From Spirochaetales bacterium Spiro_09 (GTDB taxonomy: Bacteria > Spirochaetota > Spirochaetia > Treponematales > Treponemataceae): a stretch of 54,988 nt of DNA. The position numbers and the translations under genes were made by a program. Where the stretch lies: positions 2,813 to 57,800 of the forward strand of contig LVBK01000006.1 in NCBI GenBank assembly GCA_001604385.1, written 5' to 3'. The notes under the pieces are model-generated. The model was given only the letters and a program-made list of their open reading frames with translations. It made no database searches and was not told where the DNA came from. Positions within the stretch are counted from its first letter, which is position 1, and each line of letters starts with the position of its first letter. Positions 43,433 through 52,515 of this stretch are shown piece after piece.

Positions 43433-45308
43433 ACATGATCCCAAGAACAAGCTGCCGGGACAGCGGCAGAGTCAGCCGGCCGGACGATTCGGACTGGTTT
43501 TTTTCCTGATTATACTGGTTGTCTTTTTGTTTGTACTTTTTTCCGGTGAAAACGAAAATCAGGGTTCAGAAATATCCTATACCGAATTCAAGGCACGGGT
43601 ATCCCAGGGGCAGGTGGATTCCATAAAAATCATGGATCAGCAAAAAATTCGCGGCGTATACCGCGCAATAAATTCATCTGACGGACATTTTTATACTTAT
43701 ATACCCTATGCCGATGACGAGTTAATGAGGCTCCTCTCCGAGCATAAGGTGCGTGTAACCGGCGGCACCTCACCGCAGTCTCTGTGGTATTACGTGCTGC
43801 AATTCGCTCCGACCCTTCTGATTATTTTCTTCCTGTTGATGATGATGCGTCAAACCCAGGGACAGGGAAACAGGGCGTTTCAATTTGGTAAGAGTCAGGC
43901 ACACCGGTATGAGGGCGTGAAGAAAATAACCTTTGCCGATGTTGCCGGACAGGAGGAGGCGAAGCACGAACTGCAGGAAGTTGTGGAATTTTTGAAAAAT
44001 CCGCAGAAATTCGTCAAGATGGGAGCCCGAATTCCCAAGGGCGTATTGCTTGTCGGTATGCCGGGAACCGGAAAAACCATGCTTGCCCGCGCTGTGGCCG
44101 GTGAGGCAAATGTAGCGTATTTCAATATTTCGGGAAGCGACTTTGTCGAGATGTTTGTCGGCGTTGGCGCGAGCCGGGTGCGCGACCTCTTTGCACAGGG
44201 AAGAAAAAATGCGCCCTGCATCATTTTTATTGATGAACTTGACGCTGTCGGACGCACTCGCGGAGCAGGGTACGGCGGTGGTCACGACGAGCGCGAGCAA
44301 ACGCTCAACCAAATGCTTGTTGAAATGGACGGTTTTGAAACCAAGGATGGAGTTATCATTCTTGCCGCAACAAACCGCCCGGATGTTCTCGATCCCGCCC
44401 TTTTACGCCCCGGCAGATTTGACCGGCAGGTTGTTGTCGCGATGCCCGATATTCGTGAACGGGAAGCCATATTAAAGATCCATGCCGCGAAAATTCCGTT
44501 ATCCCCCGATGTGGACCTGAATCGCTTTGCCCGCGCAACACCCGGAATGAGCGGCGCCGATTTGGCGAATCTGGTCAATGAGGCAGCTCTTTTTGCCGCC
44601 CGTAAGGACAAGCCGACCGTAGAGTCACCGGATTTCGAGGAAGCCCGCGACAAATTGTTGATGGGAGTGGCGCGACATTCCATGGTGATGCCCGAGAAAG
44701 ACCGGAGGATGACCGCAGTTCATGAGTCCGGACACGCACTGTTACACTATTACCTTAAAGACGCGGATCCCTTGCACAAGGTAACGATAATTCCCCGGGG
44801 CCAGGCCCTCGGTCTTGCGATCAGTCTTCCTGAAAATGATTCATATTCCCGCAGCCGCGGCTGGCTTGGTGACCGTATCGCGATTTGTTACGGCGGATTT
44901 GTCGCCGAACAGCTTGTATATGGGGAAACGACAACCGGAACCAAGGCTGACCTTCAACAGGCAACAGATATTGCGCGAAAAATGGTGTGCGAATTCGGTA
45001 TGTCGCCCGATTTGGGACCTGTCACCTATGGGCAGGAAGATGAACCCATTTTTATCGGGAAGGAAATCGCCCGGCATAAGGACTACAGCGAGCGAACCGC
45101 CCAGGAAATCGATGGCGCGGTACGGAAAATACTGGATGAATCCCGCAAAACGGCCGAAAGAATAATAAGGGATCATCGCGGTGAACTTGATATTCTTACC
45201 GATGCACTTCTGCGACAGGAAACACTTGATGACACGGAAATACGTGTACTCATCGGGTTAAGTCCCGCCGTAAAGATGCAGGACAAAGACAAGGAGTCTG
45301 AAGTGTGA
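43425..45308 (+). CDS. ftsH: ATP-dependent zinc metalloprotease FtsH
   Basis: FtsH degrades misfolded membrane and regulatory proteins. The 627-residue protein has two N-terminal membrane spans ([18 protein letters not shown] and [22 protein letters not shown]) with a periplasmic loop between. The AAA module follows (Walker [10 protein letters not shown], Walker [35 protein letters not shown]). The zinc site is [12 protein letters not shown], with the third ligand Asp in [21 protein letters not shown] lies 7 bases before the ATG at 43425; an ATG at 43422 is also possible. It overlaps tilS, the usual tilS-ftsH pairing, and the next gene by four bases. Confidence 0.95.
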   Translation: MNEHDPKNKLPGQRQSQPAGRFGLVFFLIILVVFLFVLFSGENENQGSEISYTEFKARVSQGQVDSIKIMDQQKIRGVYRAINSSDGHFYTYIPYADDELMRLLSEHKVRVTGGTSPQSLWYYVLQFAPTLLIIFFLLMMMRQTQGQGNRAFQFGKSQAHRYEGVKKITFADVAGQEEAKHELQEVVEFLKNPQKFVKMGARIPKGVLLVGMPGTGKTMLARAVAGEANVAYFNISGSDFVEMFVGVGASRVRDLFAQGRKNAPCIIFIDELDAVGRTRGAGYGGGHDEREQTLNQMLVEMDGFETKDGVIILAATNRPDVLDPALLRPGRFDRQVVVAMPDIREREAILKIHAAKIPLSPDVDLNRFARATPGMSGADLANLVNEAALFAARKDKPTVESPDFEEARDKLLMGVARHSMVMPEKDRRMTAVHESGHALLHYYLKDADPLHKVTIIPRGQALGLAISLPENDSYSRSRGWLGDRIAICYGGFVAEQLVYGETTTGTKADLQQATDIARKMVCEFGMSPDLGPVTYGQEDEPIFIGKEIARHKDYSERTAQEIDGAVRKILDESRKTAERIIRDHRGELDILTDALLRQETLDDTEIRVLIGLSPAVKMQDKDKESEV

Positions 45309-47272
45309 GTGGATGTAAAAGCCGTTTTATTCATTTCCTCTGTGCGCTCGGTATTATCTGTCTGCCTTCCTGGCAGATTCGCGCGGGAGATGTCAATTCG
45401 GCTGCCGCCCTTCGTTCACTTGAACGCGCGGTATCTTCCCTTGCCGGCGGAAATTGGCAAAATGCCCTGTTCGAGGCCCGTCTGGGCTTTTCCTATGATG
45501 AAACGCTTGCGGATTTTTCTTATATTGAAGCCCTTGCCTCACTCGGCTCGGGCGGAACCCGATCCAGTTCAATTTCCTTTCTGGAAGATGCCCTTGCAAC
45601 CGGCCGTGTGTGGCGAACCTATACGGCGGTAGACGCAGAAATTTTATGCGCGTCTTTATATGTGGACACGCTCCGCCATGATGACGCCCTGTCCCGGATA
45701 AAAGACGTACCCCCCGGGTTTTCTGCAGAGAGCGATCTTGTCCGGATACGGGCCTTATACGGAAAGGGGCTTATCGCTGCGGCCCGGACCGGGATTCGGG
45801 ACGCTCTCGACCGGTGGCCATTTGATAGCCGTTTTGCCCGGGCGTTCTTTATCCATGAATCCACACAAACTCCCTCCGCCGACTCCCTGACTATTGCTTC
45901 TCTTTTGGTCAGCCGTCTGTATATCTGGCAGGATTCAGATCGTGAATTGCTTTTATTGTCCGTTCCCTTTTTACCGAATCCGGAATCTCGCGTCAGGCAT
46001 ATACGGATATACCGCAGCATGGGAAAGAATGATGTTGAGCGTTCGTCCGCCCGGAACTCTCCTTCCGGTTTGTCGAGCATACGTGCCCTCGAGTATGGAA
46101 TTATGGGCGAGCGGGAGGCCCTGTCGGAGCTTTTTTCACCGGCTGAAACCGGCATAGAGGTTGAACATGTTATGCGGTTTTTCGAGCTGACCGGAGATTC
46201 CCGAATCCGCACCGAGGCCCGCGAGCGGTTGTCGACCTTTAATGGTATTCTGCATGAAACCGACCCCTTCACCGGATCCGTTCGCCTTTCGACGAGGTAC
46301 AGCGGGGGCAAGCCCTTTTCCGGGTATATCGACCGTGATACCGATGGTCGTGCGGAATATACCTTCGATTGTGATTTGGGTGTTCCCCTGCGCATGACAG
46401 CCGCCGATAAACAGATGACAGTAAACTACGATGCGTATCCGGCGGTTCGTTCGGTCACGATTGGCAACAGCGAGTACATACTGCAGCCTCTTGCACTGGC
46501 CTGGGCTCCCCTGTCATGGAAGCCTCTTTTTCCGGAAAGCCCCGAGTCCCTCTTCTTTATTTTTTCCGATACGGTTCCTTCCTTCGAGCTGACGGAACGG
46601 AGCATCCGCTCCCATTCGGTGTATTTCATACATACAGATAGCGACAATCCATCGCTGGTTCAGCGCTATCATCTGGACAGTGGCCGTATTGTTTCCTCCG
46701 AAGAACGGGAAAACGGCAAACTCTTTTCGCGTACCCAGTGGAAGTCGGGTGTGCCGTTTCGGGCGGATATGGACCGTGACCGGAACGGGTATTTTGAAAC
46801 GGTTGTTCATTACTCGGCTGACGGGAATGTTCGGGAAATGCTCGTCGATATAAACGGAGACCGCCAGCATGACTATCAGGAACGCTTTAGTCCGGGCGGA
46901 GATACAACCCTGCGCTGGGACAGCGATCATGATGGCTCGTTTGATATTACCCTCCTGCGGGAACCTTCCGGCAGGGAGATTGTGACCTGGCACAGCACTT
47001 CGCTGAAGCATGATGTACGTCTTGAAACGTTCAACGGCGAGCCGCGTTCCCTGACGGTGGATGCGCGGAGTATTCCGATAGTACGTGATCCTTTCAGTGC
47101 TGTGTGGTGGATAGAACGTCTGCCTGCTCGCTCTGTAGAATTATCAAAACAGATTATTGAAATTTTTAACCGGGAGCCAGCTTCCGTTGTTTTACGTACG
47201 GTGACCATTGACGGACAGTCAGTCCAGGCAGTGCGAACCGGAGGAGTTATTGTTGCATCGATCGTTGAGTAG
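45305..47272 (+). CDS. Large exported protein with DxDxDG-type repeats, unknown function
   Basis: The 655-residue protein starts at a GTG that overlaps the ftsH stop. It has a signal peptide (FIHFLCALGIICLPSWQIRAG). The N-terminal half is helical, with TPR-like pairs (SLERAVSSLAGGNWQNALFEARLGF onward). The C-terminal half carries at least four acidic loops that resemble calcium-binding or EF-hand-like repeats: DRDTDGRAEY, DMDRDRNGYFE, DINGDRQHDY and DSDHDGSFD. They are set in beta-rich YD/RHS-like repeats of the form xxGKLFSRTQWKSG. No family is assigned. It lies between ftsH and an HtrA-like protease, suggesting an envelope quality-control or surface role. Confidence 0.75.
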   Translation: MSGCKSRFIHFLCALGIICLPSWQIRAGDVNSAAALRSLERAVSSLAGGNWQNALFEARLGFSYDETLADFSYIEALASLGSGGTRSSSISFLEDALATGRVWRTYTAVDAEILCASLYVDTLRHDDALSRIKDVPPGFSAESDLVRIRALYGKGLIAAARTGIRDALDRWPFDSRFARAFFIHESTQTPSADSLTIASLLVSRLYIWQDSDRELLLLSVPFLPNPESRVRHIRIYRSMGKNDVERSSARNSPSGLSSIRALEYGIMGEREALSELFSPAETGIEVEHVMRFFELTGDSRIRTEARERLSTFNGILHETDPFTGSVRLSTRYSGGKPFSGYIDRDTDGRAEYTFDCDLGVPLRMTAADKQMTVNYDAYPAVRSVTIGNSEYILQPLALAWAPLSWKPLFPESPESLFFIFSDTVPSFELTERSIRSHSVYFIHTDSDNPSLVQRYHLDSGRIVSSEERENGKLFSRTQWKSGVPFRADMDRDRNGYFETVVHYSADGNVREMLVDINGDRQHDYQERFSPGGDTTLRWDSDHDGSFDITLLREPSGREIVTWHSTSLKHDVRLETFNGEPRSLTVDARSIPIVRDPFSAVWWIERLPARSVELSKQIIEIFNREPASVVLRTVTIDGQSVQAVRTGGVIVASIVE

Positions 47273-48950
47273 TATCCGCCGGCTGTTTTTCGTAGCCGTA
47301 ATTCCGTTTGCGTTTTTTTCTTGTACAACTGCACGCGCATCACACTCGTACATCAGTTATTCCAGCGAGCGGAGTGTTCTGTACGAAATTGACCGTACAA
47401 AGGTGACCCTGGACAAAAATCCGCTTGAAGCCCTGGCCCGGGCATGGGCCTTGCGGGAGAATACAGACGGCTTTCCGGCAGTCGACACCTTGTACCTGAA
47501 CGCGCTTGATTCAAGCAAGGCTGCCTTTCAATCAGCGGTAGATTCCGGAAGATGGTCGGATGCGATTCGGCTGTATTCCTCTCTGTCGGTCTTGTCTCAT
47601 CCTCCTGCGGAATGGACCACAGACCTTCTGCGAAAAAGACAGTCGGATGCGTGGAACGAAGCGGGTAACAGGATACTTACCGCCCTCGAAATGCCGGTTG
47701 CTTCTACGCCCGAGGACGAGGCTCCCTCGACCGCGATTGTTGCGCGCATGATTCGCGGCACCGTGACCGTGTGGGTCGACCGGGGTTTACGGATTGAAGG
47801 TGGCGTGGGTTATGCCGACCGGGTCATTGGATCCGGCTTTTTTATTGACGATCGGGGATATTTTATTACCAATTATCATGTTATCGCGAGCGAGGTGGAT
47901 CCGTCCTATGAAGGGTTTTCCCGTTTGTACATCAAGCTTGCCGGTGACACGGAGACCCGTATTCCGGCCAGGGTAATCGGTTGGGATCCGGTACTTGATA
48001 TAGCCCTCGTAAAGACCGAGATACAGCCGCCTGCCGTCTTCCAACTGGGTAGCTCATCAGACTTGAAGGTCGGAAACCGCATTTATGCGATAGGTTCTCC
48101 TGCCGGACTTGAACAAACGCTTACCTCCGGAATTGTATCTGCTCAAAACCGCAGATTATTGTCCCTTGGCAGCATTCTTCAAATTGATGCCCCGATCAAT
48201 CAGGGAAATTCGGGCGGACCGATAGTCGATGAATCGGGCCGTGTGCAGGCAATTGTGTTTGCGGGTATTGAGCAGTTTGAGGGCCTGAATTTTGCCATCC
48301 CGGTTGAGTACCTGCGTATTTTGTTGCCCTCCCTCTATGAGGGCGGTAAAATTTCCCATTCCTGGTTGGGTGGTCACGGTCGCACAGCCACTCTGCCCGG
48401 ATCAACGCAATCCGTCGGGGTACGGGTGTTTTATGCGGTCGCGGGCGGCCCTCTTGACGTTGCCGGTATTCCCAAGGGTGCAATTATTACCGCGGTCAGC
48501 GGTACGCAGGTACGCACGCTGGAAGACGTACAAAATGCCCTTATCCGCGAACGTCCTGAAAGCATTATCCGGATTGACGGCTTGCTTGTTTCCCCGGATG
48601 GAAGCACGACCAGCCGGCATTGGTTTGTATATGTTCAAGCCCGTCCCGAGAAACCGGGTCTTCAGATTGTCAATTCGGACATCCCGAGCAGGGCCCTGCT
48701 ACCGCTGACGGGTTTCGAACTTGAGCCGGTGGGCAACACAAAACGCTATCTGGTGTCTTCAGTGGTGCGCGGCAGCATTGCCGATGAATCGGGTTTTTCG
48801 GAACAGGACGTGGTTGAAATACGGGAATTTCGAGTTGACGAGAAGGCCGGTTTTGTTACCATCCAGTTATTTACCAAACGGCGAAAAAGCGGGTATCTGG
48901 ATGCGTTTATCGGATTATTCGCGTCTCTGGACAGTCCTTCTTATTTCTAA
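47253..48950 (+). CDS. HtrA/DegP-like serine protease, probable lipoprotein
   Basis: The start is a TTG at 47253 (or 47250) placed 6 bases after GGAGGAG; no ATG fits. The N terminus has a hydrophobic core and a loose lipobox, IPFAFFSC, so the protein is probably lipidated, as spirochaete lipoboxes are permissive. After ~170 helical residues comes a trypsin-like domain with the complete triad: His in FITNYHVIAS, Asp in PVLDIALVKTE, Ser in INQGNSGGPIVDESG. A PDZ-like domain follows (VAGGPLDVAGIPKGAIITAVSG), and a second degenerate one may lie near the end. It overlaps the upstream gene by about 20 bases. It would act in the periplasm on misfolded proteins. Confidence 0.87.
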   Translation: MHRSLSSIRRLFFVAVIPFAFFSCTTARASHSYISYSSERSVLYEIDRTKVTLDKNPLEALARAWALRENTDGFPAVDTLYLNALDSSKAAFQSAVDSGRWSDAIRLYSSLSVLSHPPAEWTTDLLRKRQSDAWNEAGNRILTALEMPVASTPEDEAPSTAIVARMIRGTVTVWVDRGLRIEGGVGYADRVIGSGFFIDDRGYFITNYHVIASEVDPSYEGFSRLYIKLAGDTETRIPARVIGWDPVLDIALVKTEIQPPAVFQLGSSSDLKVGNRIYAIGSPAGLEQTLTSGIVSAQNRRLLSLGSILQIDAPINQGNSGGPIVDESGRVQAIVFAGIEQFEGLNFAIPVEYLRILLPSLYEGGKISHSWLGGHGRTATLPGSTQSVGVRVFYAVAGGPLDVAGIPKGAIITAVSGTQVRTLEDVQNALIRERPESIIRIDGLLVSPDGSTTSRHWFVYVQARPEKPGLQIVNSDIPSRALLPLTGFELEPVGNTKRYLVSSVVRGSIADESGFSEQDVVEIREFRVDEKAGFVTIQLFTKRRKSGYLDAFIGLFASLDSPSYF

Positions 48951-48956
48951 TATAGT
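48928..48956 (+). promoter_or_regulatory. lepA promoter, fully leaderless
   Basis: TGGACA (48928-48933), a 17-base spacer and TATAGT (48951-48956) predict transcription starting at 48963, the A of the lepA ATG. The promoter overlaps the stop of the HtrA-like gene. Confidence 0.55.
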
Positions 48957-48962
48957 GCGATT

Positions 48963-50768
48963 ATGACTGATCCCTCACTAATCCGCAATTTTTGCATCGT
49001 TGCCCATATTGATCATGGTAAATCGACCCTGGCAGACCGTTTAATCGAAAAAGCAAAAGTCATTGATTCACGGTATTATCATGCCCAGATGACCGACAAC
49101 ATGGATATTGAGCGGGAACGGGGCATCACCATAAAGAGTCAGGCGGTAACCATTCCGTATACTGCCGCCGACGGGAAAACATACTTGCTCAATTTCGTTG
49201 ACACCCCCGGACATGTTGACTTTTCCTATGAAGTTTCCCGGGCAATTGCGTCCTGCGAGGGTGCTATCCTTATTGTTGATGCAGCCCAGGGGGTAGAGTC
49301 GCAAACCCTTTCAAACATGTATCTTGCCCTTGAGCACAACCTTGAAATTCTTCCCGTCATCAACAAAATAGATCTGCCTGCAGCCGATATTCTCGGCGTG
49401 AAGCACCAGATTGAACACGATCTGGGTCTTGATTCGTCAATCGCCGTGCCCGTTTCGGCAAAAACAGGGCAGGGTGTCGATGAACTTTTCGAGGCTATCA
49501 TACACCGTTTCCCGCCGCCCGTTGGCCGCCACGATGACATTTTGCGGGCTTTGATTTTTGACTGCCATTATGACCCCTATCGTGGCGTTATCATTCATAT
49601 CCGCGTATTTACCGGAACAATCAAGGCCGGTCAGTCAATCAGGTTTATGTATTCCGAAACCGAATACAAGGTCGAGGAAACGGGCATATTCATTCTGAAG
49701 CTGGTTCCGGGCAAGGAGCTTGCGGCCGGAGACGTCGGCTACATAATTGCCGGTATCAAGACCATCCAGGATGTCCGGGTCGGCGACACCATTACCGGCA
49801 CTGAACGGACTGCTGACCGCCCACTTCCCGGTTTCAAGGAAGTCAAGCCGGTTGTGTTTTCTTCCATCTACCCGGTCGATACAAATGATTATGAAGAGCT
49901 TCGCGACGCGATTGACAAGCTGTGCCTCAATGATGCCAGTTTGACCTGGGAGAAGGACTCCTCCATTGCCCTTGGCCATGGTTTCCGCTGTGGCTTTTTG
50001 GGTTTGCTTCATCTTGAAGTGGTGCAGGAACGCCTTGAACGGGAGTTTGATCAGTCCGTTATCTTTACCGCTCCCTCGGTCGAATATCACATCAAATTGC
50101 GAAATGGTGAAGAATTATCCTGCGATAATCCCGCCAATTATCCCGATGAGGGAAAAATTGAAAGTGCCGAAGAACCCTATATCCGCGCATCGATTATTAC
50201 CCCGGCGACCTATCTTGGAAATATCATGTCGCTGTGTGTCGAGAAGCGCGGAACCCAGACCAATATGCAGTATCTTGACGAAAAGCGGGTGGAAATAATC
50301 TATGAGATGCCCCTTGCCGAAGTTCTTTTCGATTTTTATGACCGGCTCAAGAGCGTCAGTCGGGGATACGCGTCCTTTGATTATGATCTGATCGGCTTTC
50401 GGCCGACCGACCTGGTCAAGGTTGATATCCTGATCAACGGCAAGTCGGTCGATGCGCTTTCCCAGCTTGCCTATCGGGGCAATGCCTATGACAAGGCCCG
50501 CCATGTGTGCGAACAGCTTCGCGAAGAAATTACCCGCCAACAATTTAAAATAGCCATTCAGGGTGCAATCGGAAGTCAGATTATTGCGCGTGAAACGGTA
50601 AATGCCCTGCGTAAGGATGTTCTTGCCAAGTGTTATGGCGGTGACATTACGCGAAAGCGCAAACTGCTTGAAAAGCAAAAAGAGGGTAAAAAGAGGATGA
50701 AGATGGTCGGCGATGTTGAATTGCCCCAGTCAGCCTTCCTCGCGGTGTTGAAAACGAAGGATAACTGA
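48963..50768 (+). CDS. lepA: Elongation factor 4 (LepA)
   Basis: LepA is a translational GTPase that back-translocates or helps assemble ribosomes. The 601-residue protein has the G1 loop VAHIDHGKSTLADRL, the G2 region RERGITIKSQ, G3 DTPGHVDFSYE and G4 NKIDLPAAD. It continues with domains II, III and V and the LepA-specific C-terminal domain (RGNAYDKARHVCEQLREEITRQQFKIAIQGAIG). Length and order are standard. No ribosome site is present; the promoter predicts a message beginning at the ATG. Confidence 0.96.
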   Translation: MTDPSLIRNFCIVAHIDHGKSTLADRLIEKAKVIDSRYYHAQMTDNMDIERERGITIKSQAVTIPYTAADGKTYLLNFVDTPGHVDFSYEVSRAIASCEGAILIVDAAQGVESQTLSNMYLALEHNLEILPVINKIDLPAADILGVKHQIEHDLGLDSSIAVPVSAKTGQGVDELFEAIIHRFPPPVGRHDDILRALIFDCHYDPYRGVIIHIRVFTGTIKAGQSIRFMYSETEYKVEETGIFILKLVPGKELAAGDVGYIIAGIKTIQDVRVGDTITGTERTADRPLPGFKEVKPVVFSSIYPVDTNDYEELRDAIDKLCLNDASLTWEKDSSIALGHGFRCGFLGLLHLEVVQERLEREFDQSVIFTAPSVEYHIKLRNGEELSCDNPANYPDEGKIESAEEPYIRASIITPATYLGNIMSLCVEKRGTQTNMQYLDEKRVEIIYEMPLAEVLFDFYDRLKSVSRGYASFDYDLIGFRPTDLVKVDILINGKSVDALSQLAYRGNAYDKARHVCEQLREEITRQQFKIAIQGAIGSQIIARETVNALRKDVLAKCYGGDITRKRKLLEKQKEGKKRMKMVGDVELPQSAFLAVLKTKDN

Positions 50769-50775
50769 AAAACAC

Positions 50776-52440
50776 TCAGACAGTTTGCGCGATGCGTATG
50801 GACTTCAGGAAAAACTCTATTTCAATGCGAATGCGTTTCAGAAAATCCCCGTCAAGGCGGATTCCCCTGAGCGCATCCGGGAAATGAAGATACAGATACT
50901 CTTTCCCCTGCAAGCCTGCGCGTATAGCCTCTTCCCAGTTGTCACAATGAATTTCCCCGGTTAAAAGCCCTCTGAGTGTCCGCAAGGAATCTTCTTCCTC
51001 CTGCAAAAAACGCTGTATCGCGTCCTGTTTACCCTGTTCCCCTCTCCCTTCTTCGTTTGTTACAATTTCCTCCGGTCGCCCCGATCCCCGGGGCTCCTTC
51101 CAGGATGAGACGAGCAGCCCGGCTTCCTGCAAGGAAGCGACAGGGATGCCGTTATCAATTCCTGTCGCGCCAATATCCAGAATAATCCTGCCGAGGGAGC
51201 GTACAAGATAGGCGCATTGTTCAGCATAGGAAAGAAGTCCGGCGTCAGAAAAAACCTGTATGCCGTTTTTTGCTGCTACCCGTCTGGTTTGACCGGTAAC
51301 TGTAGCCGGGGGAGTTGTAAGGGGATGAAGGCGGTTAGAGGTGCGCATCCGGTAACGTACCGGAGAACTGTCCTTGCTGTGGCTGTAGCCGTTCTTCCAG
51401 GAAAAGTCGAGACCGCAGGTGACGAGAGGGGCATCGGGTTGCGACACATACGCAGCCAGGGAAAGAGCCGTCAAACCGACCGAGCCTGCAGGATCAAAAA
51501 CGGGGAGAGGTTCTCCCTGTATTCTGATGCAATCTTGAAGACGATCCAGAAATACCGCCCTGGTGTACCTGGTCATAAAAAAGGAAACAGGCGATCCGGA
51601 GGCGGTAATTGCCTGGGGTCGTGAGGAAATATCGGCGATGAGCGGTATCCCCCGGGTGCAGGAATTATGAAAGGCCCATTCAATCCAGTATTGGGATTCT
51701 ACCAGGACCACCGCGTCGCAGGTAATGCCGGCCGAGGCGAGGGTAAGGGCAGCCGTATCGACCGCAAGTACAAAGAGCTTCTCGCGGTGTGCGGTAATCC
51801 ATTGAAGGGAGCTGTCGAGCGACGGTCCTGCTCCCGCGATACAGACTGCTTTATGCGTTTTCAGGTGAGAAAGGGGGATGGCGGAATCAAGCTGTCTCAT
51901 ATTCCTGAATATATTCCGGGCGAAGAGACGGCCGATCCTGATCAGGGTAATCTGATTCTTCCAGACCCGGGAGACGCTATCCTGTATCAGAAAGAAAAGC
52001 GAGTCATAGGCGTCCTGATCCAGCGAGCCTCCTCCCGAAAGGTCCAGACGTAGGGCACGCCTGAACGGGTATCCGGGAAGCGTGTCGACGAGCTGGATAA
52101 TGCTTTGCGGATTCTGCATGTACACATACGTGACGGCGGGGTGTGAAAAAAGTTTCGCGCGGTCATATACCAGGGAAAACTCAAATAACTGGCTGTTTGT
52201 TTCAAATGCCAGGATGTGACAATCGTCCGGCAACAGGGAAATGAGCTCTGCAAGGCCGTAACCAAGCAGGGGAGACGGGCAGACGACAAGCGACCCCGGA
52301 AGGAGCGGGGTCCCGGTCGCAAGCTGTACGGCGTTTTTGGATGGATTATACCGGGAATAGAGGTAGCGGCCGCGATAGCAGACCGTATAGCCGTTCCCGG
52401 TGTCAAGCAGGTTCGGGAGCTCCGTGGTATCATTCGTCAT
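50776..52440 (-). CDS. DUF115 / motility-accessory-factor-like protein
   Basis: The ~554-residue protein has the DUF115 core: IAGAGPSLDSSLQWI (a Rossmann GAGPS loop), then VLAVDTAALTLASAGITCDAVV and TCGLDFSWKNGYSHSKD. This family includes the Maf glycosyltransferases that decorate flagellins and MptE-like pterin pyrophosphokinases. In a spirochaete, a flagellar glycosylation role is plausible but unproven. The frame is open to a GTG at 52497, but that codon lies in the loop of a 15-bp hairpin. I prefer the ATG at 52440, with GGAG eleven bases upstream. It ends eight bases from the convergent lepA stop. Confidence 0.8.
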   Translation of the reverse strand: MTNDTTELPNLLDTGNGYTVCYRGRYLYSRYNPSKNAVQLATGTPLLPGSLVVCPSPLLGYGLAELISLLPDDCHILAFETNSQLFEFSLVYDRAKLFSHPAVTYVYMQNPQSIIQLVDTLPGYPFRRALRLDLSGGGSLDQDAYDSLFFLIQDSVSRVWKNQITLIRIGRLFARNIFRNMRQLDSAIPLSHLKTHKAVCIAGAGPSLDSSLQWITAHREKLFVLAVDTAALTLASAGITCDAVVLVESQYWIEWAFHNSCTRGIPLIADISSRPQAITASGSPVSFFMTRYTRAVFLDRLQDCIRIQGEPLPVFDPAGSVGLTALSLAAYVSQPDAPLVTCGLDFSWKNGYSHSKDSSPVRYRMRTSNRLHPLTTPPATVTGQTRRVAAKNGIQVFSDAGLLSYAEQCAYLVRSLGRIILDIGATGIDNGIPVASLQEAGLLVSSWKEPRGSGRPEEIVTNEEGRGEQGKQDAIQRFLQEEEDSLRTLRGLLTGEIHCDNWEEAIRAGLQGKEYLYLHFPDALRGIRLDGDFLKRIRIEIEFFLKSIRIAQTV

Positions 52441-52478
52441 ATCGGTATGAAGCTCCGTTGATACACCTGTTTCTGTGG

Positions 52479-52514
52479 ATGATGTTGAAAAAGACACGGC
52501 TTTTTCAACATCAT
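52479..52514. terminator. Perfect 15-bp hairpin after the PpiD-like gene
   Basis: ATGATGTTGAAAAAG (52479-52493) pairs perfectly with CTTTTTCAACATCAT (52500-52514) across a six-base loop. It starts one base after the stop of the minus-strand ppiD-like gene. It lacks the usual GC-rich base followed by a T run, so it may be a weak terminator or a processing or regulatory hairpin for the following DUF115 gene. Confidence 0.5.
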
Positions 52515-52515
52515 G

